Assembly: GCF_014651675.1 (NCBI RefSeq)
Contig: NZ_BMXI01000010.1
Coordinates: 166,600-230,599, forward strand
Source: Roseibacillus persicicus
Lineage (GTDB): Bacteria; Verrucomicrobiota; Verrucomicrobiia; Verrucomicrobiales; Akkermansiaceae
Direction of reading: 5' to 3'
DNA: 64,000 nt
Shown: in pieces, positions 1 through 7,605 of the stretch
Layout of the letters: the number at the start of each line of letters is the position of its first letter
Position numbering within the stretch: position 1 is the first letter of the stretch
Notes under the pieces: generated by a model
Database searches by the model: none
Told to the model about the DNA's origin: nothing
Seen by the model: the letters and a program-made list of their open reading frames with translations, nothing else
Position numbers and translations under genes: made by a program

Positions 1-161
1 CGGTTTCCGCTGAGGAGACGGTGGTCATTCTCGAAGCGATGAAGATGGAGATGGCGGTTCCCTCGGTGGGGGCTGGAAAGGTGGAACAGGTTTTAGTGAC
101 AGCGGGTGGTCAAGTGAAAGCTGGCGACGGGCTGATGATTGTGAGAGTGGAGGCAAGTTGA
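1..161 (+). CDS. C-terminal end of a biotin-dependent carboxylase, probably urea carboxylase (partial)
   Basis: Only the last 52 codons are in the window; the frame opens at base 3 and stops at 159-161. The peptide is a biotinyl (lipoyl-like) domain with the biotinylation motif EAMKMEM, Lys being the site where biotin is attached, followed by the usual second half ending in a short tail. The stop codon overlaps the ATG of allophanate hydrolase by one base (TGATG), which implies translational coupling. In known systems the carboxylase that precedes allophanate hydrolase is urea carboxylase, which turns urea into allophanate with ATP and bicarbonate. The identity is inferred from that partnership, because the carboxylase domains lie outside the window. 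Another biotin carboxylase is possible but less likely. Confidence 0.75.
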   Translation, partial: VSAEETVVILEAMKMEMAVPSVGAGKVEQVLVTAGGQVKAGDGLMIVRVEAS

Positions 162-1897
162 TGAAGACGATAAGGGATTACCGCGAAGCGTATCAAGAAG
201 GGCAGTCAGCAAGCGAAGTCTTGCGCCCGGTTTGGGAAATTGAGGCCGAGGCTGTTTTCATCCGTAAGGCGACTTGGGCGGAAGTGGACGAGCAGATTGC
301 GGCCCTGGGTCCTCCTGAGGAGTGTCCCTTGTGGGGGATTCCTTTCTTGGTGAAAGATAATATCGATGTGGCGGGATGGGAGACCACGGCTGCGTGCCCG
401 GACTATGCCTACGTTGCCGAAGAAGATTCAGCAGTGGTTGCGCTTTTGCGAAAGGCGGGGGCCATTTGTTTGGGAAAGACGAATCTCGATCAGTTCGCCA
501 CAGGATTGGTGGGGGTGCGCACACCCTATGGAGTTCCAAAGAACCCTTTCGACGAGGGTTACTTGCCCGGGGGCTCCAGTTGTGGTTCGGCAGTAGGGGT
601 GGCGCTCGGAATGGCGGCGTTTTCTCTGGGCACTGATACCGCCGGGTCTGGAAGGGTCCCCGCGGCATTCAACGAACTGGTAGGGCTGAAACCTACGCGG
701 GGTTTTCTTTCTACTAGAGGAGTCGTAGATGCCTGCAAGTCTCTCGACTGCGTTTCCATATTTGCCAATAGCTGTGGGGATGCGGACGAGGTTTTGCGAG
801 TGGCGGCGAAATTAGATTCGGAGGAGGCCTGGAGCCGGGAGGTGCCTGCGGAGTGGCCTCGCATCGGGCGGCAGTTTCAATTCGGAGTTCCAGCCCTTTC
901 CCAATTGGAATTTTTTGGATGGGACGAGGCTGCGGATCTTTTCACCAATGCGGTGGCGGAGCTCGAGGAAATGGGAGGGACTGCGGTCGAGATCGATTTG
1001 GAGCCGTTTGTGGAGGCTGCCAAGTTGCTCTATGAGGGGCCGTGGGTCACGGAGAGATTCGTCGCCATCGAGGAATTCTTGAAAGACAAGCCAGACTCGG
1101 TTTGGCCAGTCACGCGTGGAATCATCGCAGGGGGCGAGAAGCCCTTGGCGTCTGATTTCTTCAAAGCCAGTTACCGTTTGGCCGACTGCAAGCGTCGCGC
1201 CGATCAGGCGATGGACGGTTTGGATTTTGTGGTGCTTCCGACGACTCCGCGGAACTTTACTTTGGAGGAAGTGGAAGCCGAACCGGTGCTGCGCAATTCG
1301 CAATTGGGAACCTATACGAACTTCATGAACTTGCTGGATTACTCGGCTTTGGCCTTGCCTGCAGGACGATATCAGGGGCGCTTGCCGTGGGGAATTACGC
1401 TCTTTGCTCAGGCGGGGCTTGACCGGGGTTTGTTGGAGTTGGGTGCGCTCTACGAAGAACATATCGGGAGAGATGAAGCGCCCTATTTCGGGGATGACTG
1501 GGATGAGGTGGCGGTTGCGGTTTGCGGGGCTCACTTGGAAGGTATGCCGCTGAACTGGCAGCTGACCGAGCGCGGAGGGCGCTTCGAGTTCGCGGGTAAG
1601 ACAGCGGACTGTTACCGGATGTATCTGATTCCTGCAGGGGATGGTTTGCCTGAGCGTCCGGCCTTGGTGCGAGTGGCGGAAGGGGAGGGTGCGGCTATTG
1701 ACTTGGAGGTCTGGTCTTTGACCAAGAATGCCTTTGGAGAATTCGTTGCGGGGATTCCGGCACCCTTGGGTATGGGGAAGGTGAAGTTGGAAGACGGGAG
1801 TGAAGTTCCGGGCTTCATTGCGGAAGCACGCGCTAGCATAGAAGCGCGAGACTTGACCGAATTCGGAGGTTGGCGCGGATGGGTGGCCTCGAAATAG
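161..1897 (+). CDS. atzF: Allophanate hydrolase
   Basis: Cytoplasmic amidase of 578 residues that splits allophanate into ammonia and CO2, the second step of the urea carboxylase route. The N-terminal two thirds is an amidase-signature domain with the Ser-cisSer-Lys triad context: LVKDNID (Lys, about residue 66), the glycine/serine-rich GGSSCGSA stretch near 128 and TDTAGSGRVPA, the form typical of allophanate hydrolases. The last 120 residues (from CGAHLEGMPLN) match the small C-terminal domain of this family, so it is full length and not a general amidase. I chose the ATG at 161 over an in-frame TTG three bases earlier because it overlaps the carboxylase stop. It is followed after 58 bases by ureC, an unusual neighbour. 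Confidence 0.93.
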   Translation: MKTIRDYREAYQEGQSASEVLRPVWEIEAEAVFIRKATWAEVDEQIAALGPPEECPLWGIPFLVKDNIDVAGWETTAACPDYAYVAEEDSAVVALLRKAGAICLGKTNLDQFATGLVGVRTPYGVPKNPFDEGYLPGGSSCGSAVGVALGMAAFSLGTDTAGSGRVPAAFNELVGLKPTRGFLSTRGVVDACKSLDCVSIFANSCGDADEVLRVAAKLDSEEAWSREVPAEWPRIGRQFQFGVPALSQLEFFGWDEAADLFTNAVAELEEMGGTAVEIDLEPFVEAAKLLYEGPWVTERFVAIEEFLKDKPDSVWPVTRGIIAGGEKPLASDFFKASYRLADCKRRADQAMDGLDFVVLPTTPRNFTLEEVEAEPVLRNSQLGTYTNFMNLLDYSALALPAGRYQGRLPWGITLFAQAGLDRGLLELGALYEEHIGRDEAPYFGDDWDEVAVAVCGAHLEGMPLNWQLTERGGRFEFAGKTADCYRMYLIPAGDGLPERPALVRVAEGEGAAIDLEVWSLTKNAFGEFVAGIPAPLGMGKVKLEDGSEVPGFIAEARASIEARDLTEFGGWRGWVASK

Positions 1898-1955
1898 TCA
1901 ATTGCGGGATTTATTCCAAAGGCCCGATGGATTAGAAGCTGCTTAGGAAAACGTT

Positions 1956-3728
1956 ATGCCACTGAGAATATCGAGACAGACCTACGCCGAGCACTACGGA
2001 CCCACTGTGGGTGACCAGGTGCGATTGGGTGACACCGAGTTGTTTATCGAGGTTGAGCGGGACTTCATTGCGGAGGCCGCTGGCTATGGCAATGAGGTCA
2101 AGTTCGGTGGCGGGAAAGTGATTCGCGATGGCATGGGGCAATCGTCGACCGCGCTGGATGCCGAGTCGCTCGATCTGGTCATCACCAATGCCACCATCAT
2201 CGATGCTGAGTTGGGGATTATCAAGGCGGACATCGGGGTGCGGGGCGGTCGCATCGTGGGGATCGGGCACGCGGGAAATCCGGGGATTCAGGACGGAATC
2301 GGTTCCTTGATTGCGGACCCCGCGACGGGAGAATTCGATTCCATGATCATTGGGGCGGGCACCGAGGCTATTGCGGGGGAAGGGGCCTTGGTGACAGCGG
2401 GTGGAATCGATGCCCACATTCACTTTATCTGTCCCCAACAAATCGACGAAGCTCTCGCCAGCGGGGTGACCACGATGTTGGGCGGCGGAACCGGTCCCGC
2501 AACGGGAACGAACGCCACCACCTGCACCCCGGGCAAGTGGAATATCCACCGCATGATCGAGGCCGCGGATGAGTATCCCATGAACTTGGGATTTTTAGGT
2601 AAAGGCAATTGTGCGACGCCGGAGCCTTTGCGCGAACAGATTTTGGCCGGAGCGATTGGATTGAAGCTGCACGAGGACTGGGGGACGACCCCGGCCGCGA
2701 TTGATGTCTGTCTCTCGGTAGCCGACGAACTCGATGTGCAGGTGGCGATTCACACCGATACGCTCAATGAGTCGGGCTTTGTGGAAGATACTATTGCCGC
2801 GATCGGAGACCGGACGATTCACACCTATCACTCCGAGGGCGCGGGTGGGGGCCATGCTCCCGATATCATGAAGGTGTGCTCCTTCTCCAACGTGCTGCCG
2901 TCTTCGACCAATCCGACCCGACCGTTCACGGTCAACACGCTCGACGAGCACCTCGACATGTTGATGGTTTGCCATCACCTCGACTCCAAGATTCCCGAGG
3001 ACGTCGCTTTCGCTGAGTCCCGCATCCGTCCCCAGACTATCGCGGCGGAGGACATTCTTCACGACCGGGGAGCCATCTCCATGATTGCCTCCGACAGTCA
3101 GGCCATGGGCCGGGTGGGGGAGGTGGTCTCGCGCACGTGGCAGACGGCGCACAAGATGAAGGTGCAGTTTGGAGCCCTGAGCGACGAAAGCGGAGAGCAT
3201 CCGGCGGCAGACAACTTTCGGGCACTGCGTTATGTTGCCAAATACACCATCAACCCGGCTCTGACCCACGGAATGGCAGGGGAAGTGGGCTCTTTGATGG
3301 TCGGGAAGCTGGCGGACATCGTGCTTTGGAAGCCGGCCTTCTTTGGGGTTAAACCGGAGTTGATTCTCAAGGGCGGAATGATCGCGATGGCCAATATGGG
3401 TGACCCCAATGCCTCCATTCCCACCCCGCAGCCGACTTTCTATCGACCGATGTTTGGCGCGCAAGGAAAGGCGAAGTTTCGCACTTGCGTAACCTTCGTG
3501 AGCCAAGCTTCTTTGGACGCAGGATTGGAGAGCGAGCTTTCCGTCGGCAAGAAGCTGGTCGCGGTTAAAGAGACGCGTTCAGTGAAGAAAGAGGACATGC
3601 TCTTCAACGCGAGTTGCCCCCGCATCGAGATCGATCCGGAGAGCTATACCGTGATGGCGGATGGAGAGATTTTGACTTGTGAACCCTTGGAAGAAGTCCC
3701 TCTCGGACGCCGTTACTTCCTCTTCTAA
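1956..3728 (+). CDS. ureC: Urease alpha (catalytic) subunit
   Basis: Nickel amidohydrolase that hydrolyses urea to ammonia and carbamate. All active-site landmarks are visible: HIHF (first two nickel His), GLKLHEDWG (the Lys that is carbamylated, then His), [22 protein letters not shown], the flap Cys-His in MVCHHLD, and SDSQAMGR carrying the last nickel Asp. At 590 residues it is some 20 longer than the common form; part of the excess is an acidic insertion around residues 108-125 ([14 protein letters not shown]) just before [16 protein letters not shown] lies seven bases before the ATG. The gamma and beta subunits (ureA, ureB), normally directly upstream, are not between atzF and ureC, so they must be farther upstream or elsewhere. 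Confidence 0.97.
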   Translation: MPLRISRQTYAEHYGPTVGDQVRLGDTELFIEVERDFIAEAAGYGNEVKFGGGKVIRDGMGQSSTALDAESLDLVITNATIIDAELGIIKADIGVRGGRIVGIGHAGNPGIQDGIGSLIADPATGEFDSMIIGAGTEAIAGEGALVTAGGIDAHIHFICPQQIDEALASGVTTMLGGGTGPATGTNATTCTPGKWNIHRMIEAADEYPMNLGFLGKGNCATPEPLREQILAGAIGLKLHEDWGTTPAAIDVCLSVADELDVQVAIHTDTLNESGFVEDTIAAIGDRTIHTYHSEGAGGGHAPDIMKVCSFSNVLPSSTNPTRPFTVNTLDEHLDMLMVCHHLDSKIPEDVAFAESRIRPQTIAAEDILHDRGAISMIASDSQAMGRVGEVVSRTWQTAHKMKVQFGALSDESGEHPAADNFRALRYVAKYTINPALTHGMAGEVGSLMVGKLADIVLWKPAFFGVKPELILKGGMIAMANMGDPNASIPTPQPTFYRPMFGAQGKAKFRTCVTFVSQASLDAGLESELSVGKKLVAVKETRSVKKEDMLFNASCPRIEIDPESYTVMADGEILTCEPLEEVPLGRRYFLF

Positions 3729-3731
3729 AAG

Positions 3732-4160
3732 ATGTCGAAAGCTATTCTGTTAGACCAAATTGCGGAGGAAGAAGTGGCGGACGCGGTCGCGCTCCCTGTC
3801 GCTCGCATTGTACTGTGGACGCGGCGTTGGCGGGGGACGGCGAAGGATGGCACGGTAGTGGCGGTTGCGTTGGAGAAGGCCGCCGCCAATGGCAATATTC
3901 TGCTGGGAGGCGGGCGGGCTTTTCGCATTGAGCAGATGGAGGAGGAAGTGGTGGCCATCGCCATGCCGCAGGACCCTTCCATGGCGGCCAAGATTGGATG
4001 GTATCTGGGAAATCGGCATCTTCCCATCGAGGTGCGCTCGACCGAAATTTTATTGGAGCTCTTTCCTACCCTAACAGATTCGCTGGACCGAATCGGAATC
4101 GCCTATCAGGTCCGCACCGATCTCTTGAACTGTCGCCCGCACTCGGAGCACACCCACTGA
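3732..4160 (+). CDS. ureE: Urease accessory protein UreE
   Basis: Nickel metallochaperone of 142 residues that delivers nickel to the urease apoprotein-UreDFG complex. The second domain shows the family signature GWYLGNRHLPIEV, whose His binds nickel at the dimer interface. The C-terminus is short and only mildly His-rich (HSEHTH), unlike the long polyhistidine tails of enteric UreE, so it should bind few extra nickel ions. It starts 3 bases after the ureC stop and ends 11 bases before ureF. Confidence 0.92.
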   Translation: MSKAILLDQIAEEEVADAVALPVARIVLWTRRWRGTAKDGTVVAVALEKAAANGNILLGGGRAFRIEQMEEEVVAIAMPQDPSMAAKIGWYLGNRHLPIEVRSTEILLELFPTLTDSLDRIGIAYQVRTDLLNCRPHSEHTH

Positions 4161-4171
4161 ATGAGCGCAAG

Positions 4172-4858
4172 ATGAGCACCACCAAACCAGATACCAGTTG
4201 GCTCGGTCTCGTGCTGCCCTTTGCCGATACCGCTGCACCGGTCGGGGGCTACGCGCATTCCTACGGGTTGGAAGGGCTGGTTCAAGATGGGGCGGTGAGA
4301 ACCTTGGAGGAGTTTCGCCTGTTCCTGCGCCGCGACGTGTGGGCCTCCCTGCAGAAGGTCGATCTTCCTCTCATGGAGCTGACCTACGCTGCGGCAGAGT
4401 GCGAAGACTGGAGCGAAGTGCGAGCTATTGATGAGCTGGCGTGGGCGCTGCGTCCGACGCGGCAATTGCGGGAGGCAGCAGGCAAAGTGGGGCGCCAGCA
4501 GTGGCGGCTTTTTCAAAGAACGTGGGGCAAGGATGAGGAAGAACCGGATTGCTTTACAAGCTATCAAGCACCGGTGGTTGCGGGGGTGGTTTTTTCGGCA
4601 CGCGGAGTTCCCTGTGAGGGTGGGGTTCGCATTCTGGCCTACCAAACCTATTCCGCCCTGTTGCAATCGGCGCTCAAGCTCCTGCCGGTGGGGCCCATGG
4701 CGGTGCAGGAATTGCTCCATGAGATGATGCTTTTGTTAGAAAGCCGCGAACAGGATTCGAGGCCGGTGCGGAAGGAGGATTTGGGAACTTTTAATCCCTT
4801 GTGGGATATCGCGGCCAGTCGCCATGAACGGGCGGAGGCGCGACTCTTTTTATCATGA
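4172..4858 (+). CDS. ureF: Urease accessory protein UreF
   Basis: All-helical accessory protein (228 residues) that bridges UreD and UreG in the urease activation complex. The N-terminal signature [13 protein letters not shown] corresponds to the conserved PxGGFAHSxGLE block of the family; the rest is the usual helical body. A longer open frame begins at 3998, but its extra 58 residues lie inside ureE in another frame and do not resemble UreF, so the ATG at 4172 is preferred. The last four bases overlap the ureG start (ATGA). Confidence 0.93.
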   Translation: MSTTKPDTSWLGLVLPFADTAAPVGGYAHSYGLEGLVQDGAVRTLEEFRLFLRRDVWASLQKVDLPLMELTYAAAECEDWSEVRAIDELAWALRPTRQLREAAGKVGRQQWRLFQRTWGKDEEEPDCFTSYQAPVVAGVVFSARGVPCEGGVRILAYQTYSALLQSALKLLPVGPMAVQELLHEMMLLLESREQDSRPVRKEDLGTFNPLWDIAASRHERAEARLFLS

Positions 4859-5472
4859 AAAAGAAAGCAGTGAGAGTGGGCATCGGAGGACCGGTAGGTT
4901 CGGGGAAATCGACCCTTTGTCTGGAGCTTTGCCGTCGCTATGGCGAAAGCAAGAACATGGCGGTGATCACCAATGATATCTACACTCGAGAGGATGCGCG
5001 CATGTTGATTCGGGAGGGTGCCTTGCCCGAGGAACGAATCGTCGGAGTGGAGACCGGGGGCTGTCCGCACACTGCCATTCGCGATGATATTTCCATGAAC
5101 CTCGATGCGGTGGAAGAGCTGGAAAAGCGACTTAAGGGATTGGAGTTGATTTTGATTGAAAGCGGAGGGGACAACCTGACCGCGACCTTTTCGCCCGAGT
5201 TGGTGGACATCTTCATCTACGTGATTGATGTCACCGAGGGCGATGACATTCCGCGCAAGGGTGGGCCGGCCATCGCAGGTTCCGATTTGCTCCTGGTCAA
5301 CAAGGTGACGCTCGCACCCTATGTGGGGGCCAATGTCGAGCAGATGAAGGCAGACTGTCTATCCAAGCGAGGCGAACGGCCCTTTATTTTTTCCGATCTG
5401 AAAGCGGGCGAGGGGAAGGAAGCGCTCTTCAACTGGTTCGATCGCGAGGTTCTCTTTACTGATGTCGGGTAG
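4855..5472 (+). CDS. ureG: Urease accessory GTPase UreG
   Basis: SIMIBI-class GTPase of 205 residues that powers nickel insertion. Visible motifs: P-loop [16 protein letters not shown], the nickel-binding CPH in [14 protein letters not shown], the Walker-B-like ESGGDNL, and [14 protein letters not shown]. One oddity is that the guanine-specificity motif, almost always NKTDLAPYVGA, reads [11 protein letters not shown] here (bases 5299-5331), so the Asp that contacts guanine is a Thr. The reading is unambiguous in the DNA given. The gene overlaps ureF by 4 bases and ureD by 11, so it is cotranslated with both. Confidence 0.95.
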   Translation: MKKKAVRVGIGGPVGSGKSTLCLELCRRYGESKNMAVITNDIYTREDARMLIREGALPEERIVGVETGGCPHTAIRDDISMNLDAVEELEKRLKGLELILIESGGDNLTATFSPELVDIFIYVIDVTEGDDIPRKGGPAIAGSDLLLVNKVTLAPYVGANVEQMKADCLSKRGERPFIFSDLKAGEGKEALFNWFDREVLFTDVG

Positions 5473-6280
5473 TATCCAGAGCGCGATGGACTTGCGCTTT
5501 CGTCACGACGAGTCGCGTGACGTCACCATCTTGGCCGAACGGCGGGCAGGGGGATTGTGCCATGTGAGCAAGCCGTATTGGAATGGGCGGACCCTCGCCC
5601 TGCATTTGGTAAATCCCACGGCGGGGATTTTCGGAGGGGATGAATTGCAGATGCGGATCGAGGTCGAAAAGAACGCGCGGGCGACGCTGAGTTGCCCGAG
5701 CGCGAACCGCTTTCACGCGATGAGAAATGCCTCCGCACGCATCGAGCAGGACTTTGTCGTGGGCGAAGGGGCGTGGTTGGACTTTCGGCCCGAGTGGGTC
5801 ATCCCGCAGCAGGGTAGCGAGGTGGAGTTGAACACGCGCATCGAGGTGGCGGAGGGTGGACGGTTGGTCTTCGGCGACCTGCTGGCCCCGGGTCGCGTCG
5901 CGCATGGCGAGGGGCTGGACTTCCGGTTTTTCGGCACTCGCTTCGAGCTCCGGGTGGGTGGTCGTCTGGTGGTGCAAGAGCGGATGGAACTCGAGCCTTC
6001 TCGAGGAGCGTGGCCTTTCGAAGTTTCCGGTTGGAAGCATTGCTTCTATGGTGCTTGGTGGCTGGTCAATTGCCCTTTGGGAGCGGAAGAAATTGCTCGC
6101 ATCGAAAGCCTACAAAATGAGGGCCTGAAAATCGGGGTGAGTGAACTGGATGACCAGGTGATGGTGATACGCTTGTTGGCGGCACGGAGCTTGCTGCTGA
6201 AGACGTCCAGCGAAGCTTTGCGTGAAGAGCTTGCCTTGCTTTTTCCATTGCTTTCGAGGGAGGAACGGTTGTTAACTTGA
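5462..6280 (+). CDS. ureD: Urease accessory protein UreD (UreH)
   Basis: Scaffold protein of 272 residues that binds apo-urease and recruits UreF and UreG. It shows the UreD landmarks: a beta-strand-rich core, [12 protein letters not shown] (equivalent to the HPPGGVVGGD block), [13 protein letters not shown] and the Arg-Leu-rich C-terminal helix ([11 protein letters not shown]). ureD usually comes first in urease operons; placing it after ureG, as here, is also seen in several phyla. It overlaps ureG by 11 bases and ends 7 bases before the small membrane protein gene. Confidence 0.92.
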   Translation: MSGSIQSAMDLRFRHDESRDVTILAERRAGGLCHVSKPYWNGRTLALHLVNPTAGIFGGDELQMRIEVEKNARATLSCPSANRFHAMRNASARIEQDFVVGEGAWLDFRPEWVIPQQGSEVELNTRIEVAEGGRLVFGDLLAPGRVAHGEGLDFRFFGTRFELRVGGRLVVQERMELEPSRGAWPFEVSGWKHCFYGAWWLVNCPLGAEEIARIESLQNEGLKIGVSELDDQVMVIRLLAARSLLLKTSSEALREELALLFPLLSREERLLT

Positions 6281-6287
6281 ACCACAA

Positions 6288-6488
6288 ATGAATAAAATGT
6301 TTTCAAAAATCAGCGTCGGAGTGATGAGTTTGCAAATGGCCTTGGTAACTGTAGCCAGCGCCCACCCTGGACCTGCAGGTCACACCCATGATGACGAGTG
6401 GCCTTTTGGGGCTGTTGCTTTATTGGGTGTTGCGATGGGGGTTGTCGTCGTGTTCGGCGTTCGATTGGCCATGAGTAAGAAAGGGTAA
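6288..6488 (+). CDS. Small His-rich secreted membrane protein, last gene of the urease operon
   Basis: 66 residues: a signal peptide ending in VASA, a periplasmic start HPGPAGHTHDDEWPFG with three His and two Asp, then one hydrophobic helix (about residues 42-61) and a positively charged end (MSKKG). The first few mature residues recall the metal-binding HPG-type start of HupE/UreJ nickel permeases, but the protein has only one helix after cleavage and so cannot be a permease alone. It lies 7 bases after ureD and just before the terminator, so it is part of the operon. A role in metal binding at the envelope is inference. An alternative ATG at 6297 would remove three residues. Confidence 0.7.
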   Translation: MNKMFSKISVGVMSLQMALVTVASAHPGPAGHTHDDEWPFGAVALLGVAMGVVVVFGVRLAMSKKG

Positions 6489-6505
6489 GGTCGCTTCGAC
6501 CTTTT
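6487..6505 (+). terminator. Hairpin terminator of the urease operon
   Basis: Perfect 7-bp stem AAGGTCG/CGACCTT with a 3-base loop followed by TT, immediately overlapping the stop codon of the small membrane protein. The T-run is short, so it is probably a modest terminator. Confidence 0.6.
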
Positions 6506-6604
6506 CTGGATGTGAGCACCACCGCTTGGAGGGCGGGGTAGACTGTCCCTCGTCGGTTGGCGACGAGTGATCCAGCCAATGGTTCCAAACCTGTCGCATC
6601 CAAG

Positions 6605-7570
6605 ATGAAAAAGAATATTTCCGCGCAAATCCTGTTCCGAGCGGTGATCGGGTTCGCAGGGTTCGCCTCCTTGCTCGCTGCCGACGAGGCAAAGCCGCAA
6701 CCCCTTTGGAAAAAGGGCATTTACCACGAGTCGGTTCCGGAGCCGACGAACGAGAACGTGCGTTATGGCCCCGAGCATCGCAACGTCCTGGATTTCTGGA
6801 AAGCTCCTTCCGATAAGCCGACCCCGGTCGTGATCTCGATTCATGGCGGGGGCTGGAACGGGGGAGACAAGGTGCAGTTGCATAGCTTCGTCGATTCCGC
6901 CAAGCTCTTGGAATCGGGGATCTCAGTAGCCGCGATCAACTATCGTTTGATCAAGCACTGCCGCGACCTGGACCCTCCGGTGCAAGGACCGCTTTCAGAT
7001 GCGGCGCGCGCGGTGCAGTTCATTCGCAGTCGGGCGGAGGACTGGAATATCGACAAGACCCGCATCGCGGCCACCGGTGGTTCGGCGGGGGCCTGCACCA
7101 GTCTCTGGCTGGCCTATCACGATGACCTCGCGGATCCGACTGCCCGGGACCCGGTCGCCCGGGAGTCCACCCGCTTGATGTGTGTGGCCGCCATCCGCGC
7201 ACAAACCACTCTCGATCCCAAGCAGATGAAAAGCTGGATTCCAAACAGCAAGTATGGCGCGCACGCCTTTGGTCTGGAGGGTTTCGAAAAGTTTCTCGCC
7301 GAGCGGGACCGGTTGCTTCCGGTTATCAATCAGTATTCCCCGGTCGCGCTTTTGGATGCGGGGGACGCCGATACCTATTTGTTCTATCCCATTGTTCCCC
7401 CGGCGGGGAAAGTGGAAAGGGACCCAACCCACTCGGCAGTCTTTGGGGTTGAGCTCCAGAAACACTGTTTGGAAAAAGGAGTTCCTTGCGAGCTGGTCTA
7501 CCCCGGCGCTCCCGAGGTCAGGCACGAAGACGCAACCGCATATCTCATCGACCGGCTCAAATCGAAGTGA
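6605..7570 (+). CDS. Secreted alpha/beta-hydrolase (esterase/lipase-like)
   Basis: 321 residues with a signal peptide (MKKNISAQILFRAV...LLAADEA). The fold is a BD-FAE/Abhydrolase_3-like esterase: HGGGW oxyanion-hole motif near residue 80, nucleophile serine in GGSAGA, and a C-terminal VRHEDATAYL carrying the likely catalytic His. This pattern is common in Verrucomicrobiota and Planctomycetota proteins acting on acylated sugars; the substrate is unknown. The ATG at 6605 is preferred over an upstream ATG at 6557 because it starts the signal peptide. The gene stands alone after the urease terminator and converges on the sulfatase at 10602-7606. Confidence 0.75.
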   Translation: MKKNISAQILFRAVIGFAGFASLLAADEAKPQPLWKKGIYHESVPEPTNENVRYGPEHRNVLDFWKAPSDKPTPVVISIHGGGWNGGDKVQLHSFVDSAKLLESGISVAAINYRLIKHCRDLDPPVQGPLSDAARAVQFIRSRAEDWNIDKTRIAATGGSAGACTSLWLAYHDDLADPTARDPVARESTRLMCVAAIRAQTTLDPKQMKSWIPNSKYGAHAFGLEGFEKFLAERDRLLPVINQYSPVALLDAGDADTYLFYPIVPPAGKVERDPTHSAVFGVELQKHCLEKGVPCELVYPGAPEVRHEDATAYLIDRLKSK

Positions 7571-7605
7571 GCAGACTCTGTTAGGATTCTTGAGGGTGTC
7601 AGGGT

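Noticed and set aside
812..1534. 240-codon minus frame inside atzF
   Set aside because: Antisense shadow of a clearly recognised amidase; no family features.
2595..3506. 303-codon minus frame inside ureC
   Set aside because: Arg/His-rich antisense translation of the conserved urease gene.
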